A stretch of 64,000 nucleotides of DNA. Origin: Arctopsyche grandis. Lineage: Eukaryota > Arthropoda > Insecta > Trichoptera > Hydropsychidae. The stretch is from assembly GCF_051622035.1 (NCBI RefSeq), contig NC_135360.1:16248501-16312500 (forward strand), given 5' to 3'. Positions 53,099 through 64,000 of the stretch are shown piece by piece. The position numbers and the translations under genes are program-made. The notes below the pieces were generated by a model. That model had not been told where the DNA came from. It did no database searches and was given only the letters and a program-made list of their open reading frames with translations. Within the stretch, counting starts at the first letter, position 1. Every line of letters begins with the position of its first letter.

Positions 53099-55607
53099 TA
53101 GCGCGAATTGCATCGGCTTTCGATGATCTTAAAATAATATTTTATTGTAAAATTACGAGATTCTCATTTCTCGAGAATATTTTATTATGAAAATTCGAGA
53201 TTCTCGTATCTCGATAAAATATGGGATCAACCGTGTGATTGGTGCTTATTTTTAATCTTACGAAAATCAAAAACTTGTAAAATTTGTAACTCTCAACATT
53301 AAATCAATTCTAGAATCGCCAGTATTTAGTATATTCATCAAATCATAGTATTAATAAAGTTTTTTGATTTACTTTTCATTGATGAATAATGAAAATAAAT
53401 ATTAAATTGAAAATTTTCAAAATAACATATGTACATATGTATGTATGTACATGCATTCATACAACACATACATACATTGAAAAAATTATTTCCATGCTAA
53501 TTATAACATTTGAAAATTACAAGGTTTATCTTAGTTTTGGACAAACCTCCTAAAACTTTTCGGATCGCTTTGAAACTTTGCCATTTTTTTTGGAATAAAA
53601 AACGTTTATTTTATCGGAGAGGTTTTGAAAAAACGATGAAAACCATTTCAGAATAATTTGAATTTAATAAAAGGATAAAGGGTATAAAATCATTTACGTC
53701 ATTGCATTATTTTAAACCAAATTTGAGGGCCATGAATTTATGATACCGCAAAAACCCGTTGAAAAACCTTACATATGTATGTATAACATGTCATGTAAAA
53801 CAATCAAGAAAAAAAGTAGTTCGAGAAACAGTTGTCAAAAGTCGTTTTGAGAACTCTTTTATCAAAACGAACTCATAGTAAAAAATACCGTTTTGAATGA
53901 GTTCGTTCATTCGGTCCAAATATTTGAAAATATATAATTTCTTGTAAGGTCTTTGTAATATTTTACACGCATAAATTATTATTAAAGAAATTATACATTA
54001 GATGAACAGATGAGCGCTGGATGACAGTTATAGATGTAAACATAATTCGTTATACATACATATGTATGTATGTTTCGAATTTACAAAAGCGAAAGATATT
54101 AATTAGTAAAAATATACCTTATTAAATTATTGATAAACGAAATGAGCCTTAATTACTATAAACTATCATATAGATTTTAATGTGACTATAATAACACTGA
54201 GCAACAAAAACGAAAGCATTTAAATTGCAATTACCGCTCGAGTTAGTACGTTTAGATAAAAATAAAAAATATTGAAATAGAAAACCAATTCTTATAAACG
54301 AGGTGAAATAAAAAAATTGCCAAATAAATGCAAAATAGCACGGAGAAAAAATCCGTAAAAAAAATATTTTTTTTACTTTTAAAATTCGCTAGACAATTAA
54401 TTATAAGTATTTTAAAGCAATGCAATATCACAATCAATAGGAAAAACATCTGACTATTGATTCCAATACTCACTTTGAGCACAGCAATACTAGGTTTTGA
54501 GTTAAAGACCGCAAAAGCCAAAAAACTGTAAAAATCGCGCATTTTTTTAAACGCTCATATCTCGTAAACAATCACCAACCAGCAAAAATCAATATCATAT
54601 TCGAATTCAGTGGGTCAAAGTTAGTAAAGATTGGTTAGTCTCCGCTCTGGTAACTAAAAAACGTGATTTGTTGTGGCTCAATGTAATTTTCAACAATAAC
54701 CATAGAACGGGAGATGTTTAAAATTACTTTAAAAAGCTATTTTTTTCGAGAATTGCCTCTGCGAATCGTAAACGATGTAATAATTTAATTATGGGAAAAG
54801 CCGAAAAAAATTATTCGAGCTCCGCGAACGAATTTAAGTATGCGCTTTTTTTTCGTAAACGTATTTCATCATTGAAAAAAAATATAATCTTGAAAACTTT
54901 GAGAATCGCTATTAGAAAATATTTTGTTATTATGTATAACTAATACAGTGTTGAGAAAATTGAGAATAGAGTGTGAATTTATCCAATTGATAAAACTGAA
55001 ATATAACATTTAAAAGAAAAAAAAGTGTGTCCATTTGAAAAAAAACTAAAAGCACTGCGCGAAAGATTCAATCGATCATTTTTCTTTTATATTATTTTGG
55101 AGAATATGTAGGTACATATGATTTGTCATCTTACAATTATTTTTTGTGAAAAGGTGCTACACATGTATTTATAAAAGTACGTTTAATATAAAATTCCAGC
55201 AAATGTAATATAATATAGCGAAAAAAATTAATAGTATGATTCGTGTTGTTACGAAAAATTGGTAAAACTGAAACGAAAAATAAAGCGGTATAAAGCATAT
55301 GTATGTAGGTAGAATATTTGTCAGTGCATCGGAAATTCCTATAACGCTCCGTTCGCGGTCGTTCCTTGCAAAACGCAGAGTTTACGTAAGCTTGGCGACC
55401 ACTTCACCAGCGGGCCGTGTCGGTGGTCGCCCACGCGCCCTGGTCGCCCGGTCGCCGTCGGCCAGTCGATGATCGCCCAGTGCGATGGGCGCCCAATTGA
55501 CGCAGGGCCCAATTGACGCAGAGTCCGCCAGTCTCGTCGTCCAATTGTCGCAGTGGCGAGTAACACTGATCGCCCAATCGTCCTGGGCGCCCAATCGACC
55601 GTGTCCC

Positions 55608-55617
55608 CTTTCTGCCG
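55608..55617. repeat. Right target-site duplication CTTTCTGCCG
   Basis: Identical to 49110-49119. The neighbouring bases differ (C on the left and CC on the right here, T and GG at the other copy). Confidence 0.85.
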
Positions 55618-55663
55618 CCTATTGTTATGCCACCTTTCCATTCGTGGAGTATTCTTCTCATTT
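55608..55663 (-). pseudogene. LINE fragment: RT domain just before the DD motif
   Basis: The minus strand reads MRRILHEWKGGITIGGRK, the stretch that precedes the catalytic (Y/F)xDD block in insect LINE reverse transcriptases. It continues logically into 49119 downward (GRKIS...DIRFTDDTTLMA). Upstream coding sequence is replaced by the 55664-55777 hairpin, so this LINE was already damaged. Confidence 0.8.
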
Positions 55664-55777
55664 AATAATCATAGGCAATATAGGGATTCATACTCTTTCA
55701 TGATCTTGGGGAATATATATTAATATATTCCCCAAGATCTTGAAAGAATATGAATCCCTGTATTGCCTACGATTATT
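55664..55777. repeat. 114-bp hairpin with 54-base arms
   Basis: AATAATCATAGGCAATATAG to GGGGAATATA on the left pairs with 55724-55777, with four mismatches and almost no loop. It adjoins the LINE fragment directly. It could be a small MITE or a snap-back rearrangement. Confidence 0.85.
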
Positions 55778-57508
55778 CAATTTTAAACGTTTATTTTTAC
55801 ATACCTCTTATACAGTTCACCTGGTTTTCGTTTAAGAAGTCATTTTTATTACATTGTTGAAATTTGCGATGGTCAAAGAAAGCGCCATTCGTGTGGGTTA
55901 AATTCAAATTCTTGCAAGTTCACAACTAGAAGACTCATTTCCACGAACAATAAGTAGATTTTAATAATAGTACATTGTTAATTGTCATGTGTACTAATAG
56001 CTTTGTTAATGCACTTCCTCGTTTATAAACGTACGAAATATGCGTAAACAAAGTGATAATTGAAGTCCAGTTTACATAGTGTACAAAAGGTGTGCAATAC
56101 ATAACATGTCGTCAAGTTTCAGTGGGTATTATAAATAAATTAAAATTGAATTGTTGTTTATATCGTAACATTTCAAATAGTGTGTACATATGTATATTTA
56201 CTATCAACAATTTTTTATCAAGTTTATTTATTGGAGTCATTATATGTATGTATGTATATGTATGTTGGTGTAGAACGTGCCTAGGCTAGTCATAAAATAT
56301 TGGAAAAAATTCATCCGCATTTTTTACTAGTCACAATTTTAAATTACCTTCATATAATCTAGTCGTAGAAAACGTTTCTGTTTACTTTTCAGCGTGCACA
56401 TTTTATTTATAAAATGAGTATCGATCGGAATGCATTCATTTTTTTCTGAAAATTTCGTGGAAATCGCAATTCGTTCAATGAACCTCGGAAAATCAATGCG
56501 ACGCTTAAATTAAATTGCAAGTAACTTTTGAACATTTCTTATTTTGCGTAGGCGTTTCTCTTATAGTTGAATTTAAAAAAAAAATCAATTTACTTTTGAC
56601 CGGCGTACGATTCTGTGAAATCAGTATTAAACACATCCGCTATTATAGTTGAATTCAATTGTACAATTTGTACTTAATAGTCAATGTTGGAATCGAGATA
56701 TATCACAATAGATGCCCCCTGCGACGTAACTGTCCGGTTAAACTCGTATAATACCAGTTATTATTGAAGTAATTTTTTTATAATCGAACACTTGTGTCGG
56801 TTCGGTCTCATTATAAAACTCAATTTTGAAACTTTTTGACGTACTTGCCTACTGCCGATGCGATGTGGTGATATTTCGATTGAATTTGCCCACTTTCACT
56901 ATTAGCCCGAGACGCTTCCGCAAAATGCACTTTTGCAATTCGCATCGCTTAATCAATAAATGGCCTTTCGTGAGTTGATTGTATCAATTGCGTGATCATA
57001 ATTGGAGAAGATTATTTCCGCTTGTTTTTTCGGCAGGCTCATCTTCCTCGAAGAAATTGTGTTAATTTTGTAATAATTACGACAGCGCGAATGAATGGCG
57101 CATTTTACGTTCATTTAATTAGTAATAGTAATATTTCACTAGCTCAAACAGGTATAATATGTACATCAAAACCATGTCAAATACCTGATGTTTTCTAATT
57201 TATAATTGCTCTTGAAAATTATCATTCTCTTCGTAATCTAGTTACATTCATCGCTTGAAATATTATATTGTTCCTAATTAAAGTTTGTCGACTTCATATG
57301 CTGAAAAAATCACATTTCAATATTCTTTTTATCTTCAATTCTTTATATAAAAAGTATTGCTCATAGTTTATTTTTTCTCTACTGATGATAATACAAATAG
57401 AAACATTTATAGGATTTATATTTATCTATAATATATACATAACAGGGAGTTCAAATTTACCAAAATCTCTGGTTATTTTTCCGATCAATTTTTATTTATT
57501 TTTATCTG
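55778..57508. other. AT-rich non-coding DNA
   Basis: No exon or repeat member recognised. Confidence 0.45.
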
Positions 57509-57590
57509 GCCAGCAACCCTGGATCAGGACTCGAACCCATGACCCCTCAGTTGCTAGCATTATACGCTAACCACTAAGATATGTGGCTGG
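57509..57590 (-). repeat. tRNA-derived SINE head
   Basis: On the minus strand: CCAGCCACATATCTTAGTGG (box A region), TGCTAGCAACTGAGGGGTCA and box B GGTTCGAGTCC, ending GGGTTGCTGG. It is the head of the same subfamily as 40870-41112. The body and tail are absent. Confidence 0.7.
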
Positions 57591-58551
57591 TTATTATTAT
57601 GAACAAATTCAAATTAGCTGAAATAATACAATCCAAACAAAAGCTGTTTTAAATTTTGACAATTTTCGATGGGAATAAAATACAAAAATTATGTCAAACT
57701 CATCAAAAAGATTTTAAAACGTTTACAGGCTTACCGGTAAACCTAACTATGTATTATATGTACTTATACTACTACACCTCTCCAACTCCGATTTCCATTT
57801 CAATATCCTAGTATTTATTATATGTACTATCACTTCACATTTCTAACATCGAATAGTGAAGGTTTAACCTCTTAAACTATAACATTTGAGAAAACGATTG
57901 AGAAACGCCACAATACGGAATATAATAATGGTTTTGTTGCCTAAATTGACGATAGCAATTTCTCGTTTACCAGTCGCTGCAGCAGCGTCCAATTTTCGAA
58001 CTATACAAAAATACCTGCGGTTACGTTTTGTTTTTTTTTTACCTATGTATTTCATTTCGTCGCTGTTTATTTTTTTCCTACATCATCCGGTTGATGTTGT
58101 GGTACAACACGATCGCTACAAATGTACATTGTAACGATGTATCTATACATATAATACAACAAGTCGAACGATCACCGTAGGTAAGCCGACAAATTGCGGC
58201 TGCTGGTACATTCAGTCAACAATCGACCGCAACAGCAGCCGGTCGGTACACACACACACACGATTCTCTCGGACTTGTATCTAACACGGTATATTATAGA
58301 AAGTGAAAGAATCGACAACAAATAACAACATCCATAGATGATGCGACGTTATTCCGCATCTTATGTATGCGAGAGATTCGCGTAAAGAGCAGCGTTCGTT
58401 TCTCGCCCCAGTATCGGCGAGAGATCGACGGCCTTGTCGAAAGCGGGACTCGACTTCTTTCCGCCTTTCAGTTTAGTGTATCATTTTTTCTTTTTTACTA
58501 GGCTTTTTTGTGATAGTGTTTTGTGAATAAACATGAGTGTGTGAGTGCATC
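57591..58551. other. Upstream region and probable leader of the 58552 exon
   Basis: 58140-58500 is GC-richer than its surroundings and has CA-repeat, GCGGCTGCTG/CAGCAGCCGG inverted phrases and a pyrimidine-rich stretch. TCAGTT at 58469 fits the arthropod initiator consensus and could be the start site. A 3-codon upstream ORF (58533-58544) ends 7 bases before the coding ATG. Confidence 0.4.
58469..58474 (+). promoter_or_regulatory. Possible initiator TCAGTT
   Basis: It matches the arthropod Inr TCAGTY and lies about 80 bases before the presumed start codon in a GC-richer leader. No TATA box is seen at the usual distance. A six-base match has little weight alone. Confidence 0.25.
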
Positions 58552-58665
58552 ATGACGCTGCAGTATCTGGATGAACTTACTTGCGTCCTCGGATCCAGAA
58601 GGATCGATTGTAGGCAGAGGACTTCCAGCGTTGACGATCTCATCGATGGATCTTCTTATCATGAG
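58552..58665 (+). CDS. First coding exon of an unidentified gene
   Basis: 38 codons from ATG to GAG|GTACTT, a phase-0 donor. The product starts MTLQYLDELTCVLGSRRIDC and continues RQRTSSVDDLIDGSSYHE. It is polar and acidic, with no signal peptide or membrane helix, so an intracellular N-terminus is likely. The in-frame codons before the ATG contain a stop (TAA at 58528), which supports this start. Base and codon use are clearly richer in GC than the neighbouring DNA. Further exons are not found before the window ends. I cannot name the family. Confidence 0.5.
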
Positions 58666-59988
58666 GTACTTACATATGTATGGGCAAATTTGTATGCCTT
58701 TAAAGATATAATATATATTTAGAATTACTTCGTAATGATTTTATTATATTATCATATCGATCTTCGGTTACCACGAATCTGAAAAGTGTGCGTATGGTTC
58801 AGTGGTGAACTTGCGTGAGCAAAAATACGTAATCATTTCTTGTGATTAATCGTATTGAACTACATATGTATTTGCCCTTGTACTGATTGAATAAGTGTCG
58901 TGATAAGAACTGTATATTCAGGTGAGTCTCAAGTAAAGAATCATGTGTTACGTGGCAGTCATTCCTTGGATGAAATTACCAATCAAAATAAATCTGATGC
59001 TGTAATAATTTAATTTCAAATGTCAATTGCTTCTTAATGGACCGTCTCATATCGACAAACTTACATTTATTTTGAATATGTATTGTTTTTTTAAAAGAAT
59101 TCAACTTTTCATTCCGTTTTCCTTTCTTGTTAGGACCTCAATTTATTTTTGCGTCTGGAAAAACTTACCCTGAAATAAGTCTAGAATAACCTCATGAAAA
59201 CTTTAGATTTTTCTAACTAACTATTTTCTAACTAACTTTCACAAATGCTCACTTCTGGACCCCCCCTGTGTTTTTCTTTTTTGGAATATTTGAGAAAAAT
59301 ATTCAGGATATTATTTCAACCGTAGAGCTTGCTTAGTTTAGTCTGCCTAATTATTCTTCTTCCTATGGCACGTCGGATTCAGACGTTAGCCTCTTCCCAA
59401 TTTCGGACAATTTCATGGAATTGTTTCCGACTTCTTGCAGCTTGGAATAAGTGTCTTCTCCACAGAGGTCACACTCCTGTCCAGATTTAATGTTCCGCAA
59501 CCAGGGCAGGCAACCCACTCATCCCTCAATTTTTCGAAACTTTGGGCATCTCAAAAAATGCCCGAAGTACATTGTATGTGAGTTTTCTATATTTTAATTA
59601 TTTTCAATAAAACTCAATTTTCATAAGACGGTATCGTTTGTCACTCTTCGATAGCACCAAAACTCAAATGCTTCAATTCTTCATATGCATAGCACTTTTA
59701 AAGTCCGTGATTTATTTCCGTATAAAATAATCAACCAAACATAAGATTTCAAGAATTTAATATGGATTTTTATGCGAAGGTACCTACTACAAATCACTCT
59801 CCAGAACTTCACGAACTGTCCTAGCACTATTGCAATACGGATTTTGACATAATCATCATCAGTCAGATTTGCCGTTCAGCAACCCGCCCAAGTACAAGAA
59901 CTCCTAGATATGCTCTAACTGCTGGTCTCCAAGACGAAGTTGTGTGTCATATCTCTTAGTTTCATGGGTGACATTCATATACTTCTTT
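58666..59988. other. Start of the intron after the 58552 exon
   Basis: AT-rich. 59340-59950 is somewhat less AT-rich and on the minus strand contains stretches reminiscent of a decayed LINE 3-prime region, but I could not place a motif firmly. Confidence 0.35.
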
Positions 59989-60162
59989 CAGTGGCGTGTT
60001 GTGAAAATCTCCCTATTTTTGTCGCACAGCTTTACTTACTTGTGCGTGAGCAGGATACAAGGGGACTTATTGACGTCATATCGATTATATTTCTATCCTG
60101 CTCGTGCACACGTAAGTAAGGCTGTGCGACAAAAACAGGGAGATTTTCACGGTACGCCATTG
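59989..60162. mobile_element. CAGTGGCGTG fold-back MITE, copy C
   Basis: It starts CAGTGGCGTGTTGTGAAAAT and ends in the complement of CAATGGCGTACCGTGAAAAT. The two arms pair over about 70 bases with few mismatches (CTCCCTATTTTTGTCGCACA against CTCCCTGTTTTTGTCGCACA), leaving a loop of about 35 bases. A transcript would form a long near-perfect hairpin. Being in a probable intron, it could be transcribed with the host gene. Confidence 0.8.
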
Positions 60163-61874
60163 ACTTCGTATTTTTTATGTTGATTGTCAACCCCAGTTAC
60201 TCCACATATCCACTACATCTCGAATCTTCAATTGATTTAACTCAATCGTAACCTCTCAAATTATTAACCATATTCTATTTTTGTATCTACCCATCAACCT
60301 TCTGAGATCTGTCATCTCTGGTATTTGTTAGTAATCTGGTAATCTTTCAGTTATCAACTGAAAAAAAAAGATTTTTCAAATGAACTACCATATTGTATAT
60401 ACGTTTCAATAGATTTACAGATGTATGTCCTTACTCGCATATAAAGCTATTTATAGTCACGTTTGTGTAATCATATTTCGAGTAAACAATTTGAAATTAC
60501 AATATCAGAAGGTCTATCAAAGGTCGTGAATGAATCATATTATCAATATCTAAATGTTTACTTTTCAGCATTAATATGATTTATGAATGAAAACTTATCG
60601 TTCATCATTTAGCTAGTTTCATACTTTGTCACTGTACAAGAGATACGACGATACAACGTGACGTCACGAATGCTTGACAATGCTGTTTGTGCTAAAAAAT
60701 GTTGATTTTGCATACTAAAAACAAACTTGAAAGTACAAAATCAATCATTTTTGTATGCCTCGTCAATCTCACAATCGCATATTCAAAACGTGCCTCGTTC
60801 GAGCTACAGCTCAAACGGCCAAGTCAATTAGTGAATGATTGTTTTAAACGCTGATCGAGGGTTGTTCCAATAAATAATCCACTGCAGGAGGAACGAGATG
60901 AGAGTTTGCGATCCATTATCGCATGATAGGTCACGGATGTTGTCAATCAAACGGTTTAAACAAACGGATTTGTCGCTTGCGCGTCACATCTATGATCTTT
61001 ATTATACACACCATTCGCATAGAATTGTGTTTTTATCGTTGTGTGTGTTTTTTTATACATATGTTGTTGTCGAATATGAGTGCATTGGCATTTTGAAAGT
61101 AACGACTCATCGGTAGACCACGTCGAAAGCTATTGTTGCCGTTCAATTTCAAAGGCGAGCGAGCGTATCGTTTCAGAGTGTTAAATAAACTGCAAACACG
61201 TGACATTCTTGTAATATGCACCATTGACGTGAAAAATTGCAGCAGCTGAATGCACTCACTCGATGCAGACGCTGCATTATGCAGATAAGTGATTCTCTGT
61301 GTAACTTTCCCCTTTGGGTACTTGTGCTTGTGAGGTAATGCTTAGGTGATTTGAGAAAGTGAGTTTTAGGGGAGATTTTTGCGATTTTGCATTGTTGAAA
61401 ATCACTTGAGAATCTGTTTTTCTTTCGAAACGTTGGAAAACTTACAAAGTATCTTCTCGAACGCTGAACGAGCGTTTATGCAAATTTTTCACCGTTAATG
61501 TGGAAAAAATTCAAGTGTGTGTATTCTTTTGAAAATATTTAAATTATGTTGTTTTTTTTTGTGACAAATACATACATATGTAGTAAAATTTTAAAACTTT
61601 CGGTTTGTGTGTTTTGAATGTTTAATTTGCGACTTTTTTTTGAAAGATTTAGTTGCTGACAGATTTTCTAGAATTTCTAAATTAATTTGTATGAAAATAT
61701 GAACATATTTATATCGACATTTATTTTGGTAAATACCAAATTTTACAAAATATAAAAAATTAAAGGAATTAAAAAAATCCACTAAAAATTGACATGTATG
61801 TATGTCAATTTATAGAATTGTTCGTAATGAAATAGATATAAATAATAAAAAAAATAAGTACATTCATAGTGTAC
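60163..61874. other. Intronic or intergenic AT-rich DNA
   Basis: No exon recognised. 60640-61300 is slightly richer in GC. Confidence 0.4.
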
Positions 61875-62175
61875 AGCCTTTTCCAAAAGTCTGAAGCCCC
61901 CTATTTTTGTTGTTGATATTTTTGAAATAGGACATTTTATAAACGCTTAATCAGGATCAGGTAGCTGTAACACATATTCCGAGAATATGAAACGGTAAAA
62001 ATCCTTTTTTTTTGTTTATGTAGATGAAAGAGAGCATTTCTGTACTTTGGCTCATACTAGCGAAAGCTGTCGTGGTAGTTTGTCGTGTTGTAACTTTTGA
62101 CGATTTGTGTTTATTCACCAAATTTTTTTTTAATTATTTCATTTATCATCAAATTTAATTTAAATATCACAAAAT

Positions 62176-62363
62176 CGCGAATTTGAAAAATGGCAACGAG
62201 CAAATATTGTGTTATTGAACTCTCAAGGCATGAACCAATTAAAAATTGCCCAGAAAATGAACTGTTCACGTGGAGCAGTTCAAAGCACGCTAAAACGCTT
62301 TAGGGAAACTGCATCTAACACATCCAAACCCAGATCGGGACGAAAAAGGACTACAACAGATCA
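62176..62363 (+). pseudogene. Tc1 transposase N-terminal HTH fragment
   Basis: Reads LLNSQGMNQLKIAQKMNC, SRGAVQSTLKRFRETAS and PRSGRKRTTTDQEDA. This is the first paired-type helix-turn-helix and the GRKR linker of a Tc1 transposase. The frame is intact but is cut off at about 62363 by inverted sequence. Confidence 0.8.
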
Positions 62364-62550
62364 AGAAGATGCTTTGATGTTTTTTGGCCCATAACAGTAT
62401 TTTCTTCTTATTGGCCTCAGATTGCCAGGATTTTTTTCTAGCTTTGCATCCTTTTAATCCACCTTCATTAAGCCTCCTTCTCACCGTCCTTGCTGAAATT
62501 TTGGGTGTATCAACTCCAGCAACTTCAGCAGCCAGCTCTGACGACGTCAT
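62364..62550 (-). pseudogene. Tc1 transposase second HTH fragment, inverted
   Basis: The minus strand reads MTSSELAAEVAGVDTPKIS, ARTVRRRLNEGGLKGCKARK and SEANKKKILLWAKKHQS. This is the second helix-turn-helix and the start of the catalytic domain of the same kind of transposase. It should follow the 62176-62363 piece but lies in the opposite orientation. The DDE residues are not present. Confidence 0.8.
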
Positions 62551-62744
62551 TTTCCGTTTTTTTAACGATAGAAATATGTGTTACAGATACATGATTCAGA
62601 TCCAAGCATTTGTAAAATGGCCTATTTAAAAAATATCAACAAAAAAACGGGGTGCTTCATACTTTTGGCCAAGGCTGTATGTGTATGAATTTCATACACA
62701 AATAAATCAATGCGAAAAAAGTATGAGAGTAAAAATCTTAATAA

Positions 62745-63036
62745 AAAAGGTACGAGTCGGAGGAAACAATCGGTTTTGGCCATAAAACATCAAAATTCAA
62801 CGATCATATTCGTTATGTAATTTAAAATCATGATTTTCATAAGGAAATTATTAAATTTAAATTTATTAATGGATTTACTTCAATAAAATTGAAGACTCCA
62901 GTTGACACATACCGTAATACTATTAATTAAAGAAAATAATAAAAAGGCTCGGAGTCGGTTGATTTTTTACGACTCCGCTTGAAATTCTCCAACTCCACGA
63001 CTCCGACTCTGACTCCAACTCCGACTCCACAGTCCT
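62745..63036 (-). repeat. GGAGTCGGAGTC-type element end
   Basis: On the minus strand from 63036: CAGGACTGTGGAGTCGGAGT, then TGGAGTCAGAGTCGG and so on, a hexamer-like array typical of the ends of some hAT elements. On the other side GTACGAGTCGGAGG lies near 62750. A target duplication was not found. Confidence 0.5.
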
Positions 63037-64000
63037 GGTTACAATCAACGAGATAACTATAGTTATTAGTGATATGTACTGTCATTGAATTTCATTACAA
63101 CCGTTTTTACATATTAATTTAAAAAAAAGGTTCAACACGCTGCAAAATTACATCTACTTAATTATTATTTATTAGAAAATAATATTAGATCATTTCAATT
63201 TTATTAATTTTGAATTATGGCGTGCTATTCGAAATGTTAGACCAAGCAAAAGGTATTTAAATATTTTACATGCGTTTAAAATCGATTGTACGCTTCATAG
63301 ATTGTTGACCGTCGTAAACAGAACAGTCAGATGACTGTGACAAATAAATAAATAAATAATAACATACGTATTACAAATACAATAGTTACTCCAAGGGCAA
63401 ATTCGACATTGCTAACCAGCCAGCTCCATGTCAGTTTCCTTCTGTACTATGTACATACATACATAATGGAAGCTGATACCACAAACCGCAGATAAAGCAT
63501 CTGGTAGCACACGTGACAATCAGAAATACGCCTAATTATTCGGTTCCCCTGTGAAAATTTAAATAAATGTTTTTAATGATAAATGCATCACGTGGTATGA
63601 CCATGTCGGCCACCAGCAGATTATACATACAATGTATGTACATATGTAATAAATATATAATATGTACCTAACAGGGCTGGTTAACGTTAAGTCTAATAAC
63701 GTAACCGCACACGTTTTGCAATAATTTTGATGAACGATAAATCATTTTATTTTACCGATTATGCCATTGTACAGTATAATGTAATCGCACGTCATACTCT
63801 ATAATTTGTGTGTGGGCTATTATTATTATATTATAAAATAATTTTACGCTCTGATTATTTAGCGCATTCGATAGTGGGGGATAATTTGCGGATTATTCTC
63901 AAATTGAAAAATGCAAAAACTGTAAGCGACTCTGGCAAAAAAATAAAACAATGCGATAAAATGCATTCTCATAGGTACGTGTGCGAAAATTTTACAAGGC
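63037..64000. other. AT-rich non-coding DNA
   Basis: Nothing recognised beyond a short (AAAT)n tract near 63340 and TACATACAT microsatellites. Confidence 0.45.

Larger units (their letters stand above)
61875..62679 (+). mobile_element. Rearranged Tc1-type element
   Basis: The left end is CAGCCTTTTCCAAAAGTCTG. The right end, read inward on the minus strand, is CAGCCTTGGCCAAAAGTATG, with TA on both outer sides. The similarity between ends runs for about 120 bases (ATTTTTGTTGTTGATATTTT, TGTAACACATATT). Two transposase pieces point toward each other inside (62176-62376 plus, 62364-62550 minus), and the DDE catalytic part is absent. Non-autonomous. Confidence 0.85.

Overview
The window is 64 kb of AT-rich, intron- and repeat-dominated animal DNA. 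Several things point to an insect. There is an insect-type gustatory receptor gene with short introns (65-270 bases) and the C-terminal TYLVILIQF hallmark. Tc1/mariner, hAT and non-LTR retroelement remnants are present, with tRNA-derived SINEs and very frequent palindromic TACATACATATGTATGTA microsatellites. I cannot fix the order from the sequence alone. I see no bacterial-style operons, no rRNA, no CRISPR array and no free-standing tRNA gene.

Coding content is sparse. The best gene is a gustatory receptor on the minus strand (seven exons, 25333 down to 23753). It gives 319 residues covering TM3 to TM7, and the first exon(s) are not found. On the plus strand a 388-codon Ser/Lys-rich exon (33909-35072) starts an unidentified gene and ends at a splice donor. 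A 38-codon first coding exon (58552-58665), preceded by a GC-richer leader, starts another unidentified gene. A 68-residue signal-peptide ORF (31874-32080) followed by AATAAA is a weak candidate for a small secreted peptide.

The rest is mostly mobile DNA. 2.5-14.4 kb and 41-46 kb hold a MITE family with AGCCGTTATATTTGAAAGTG ends, fold-back elements and SINEs. 17.4-18.4 kb holds a 24-bp minisatellite followed by long TA tracts. 26-31 kb holds a composite MITE, an internally deleted mariner, a LINE C-terminal fragment and a hAT MITE with a perfect 8-bp target duplication. 39.25-40.60 kb is a decayed hAT element with recognisable transposase motifs and a perfect 8-bp duplication. 43-44.2 kb is a repeat with periodic ACCGGAAGT motifs. 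61.87-62.68 kb is a rearranged Tc1 element.

The most striking object is a 6.49 kb palindromic element at 49120-55607. Its outer arms (about 1.65 kb) look identical and carry GC-rich ends built of TTGGGCG subrepeats. Inner arms of 732 bases follow, around a centre that contains further nested fold-back elements. It is flanked by a 10-base duplication (CTTTCTGCCG) and splits the reverse transcriptase of a minus-strand LINE exactly between the GGRK and (F)TDD motifs. This fits a non-autonomous Foldback/Mutator-like element. No transposase is visible inside it.
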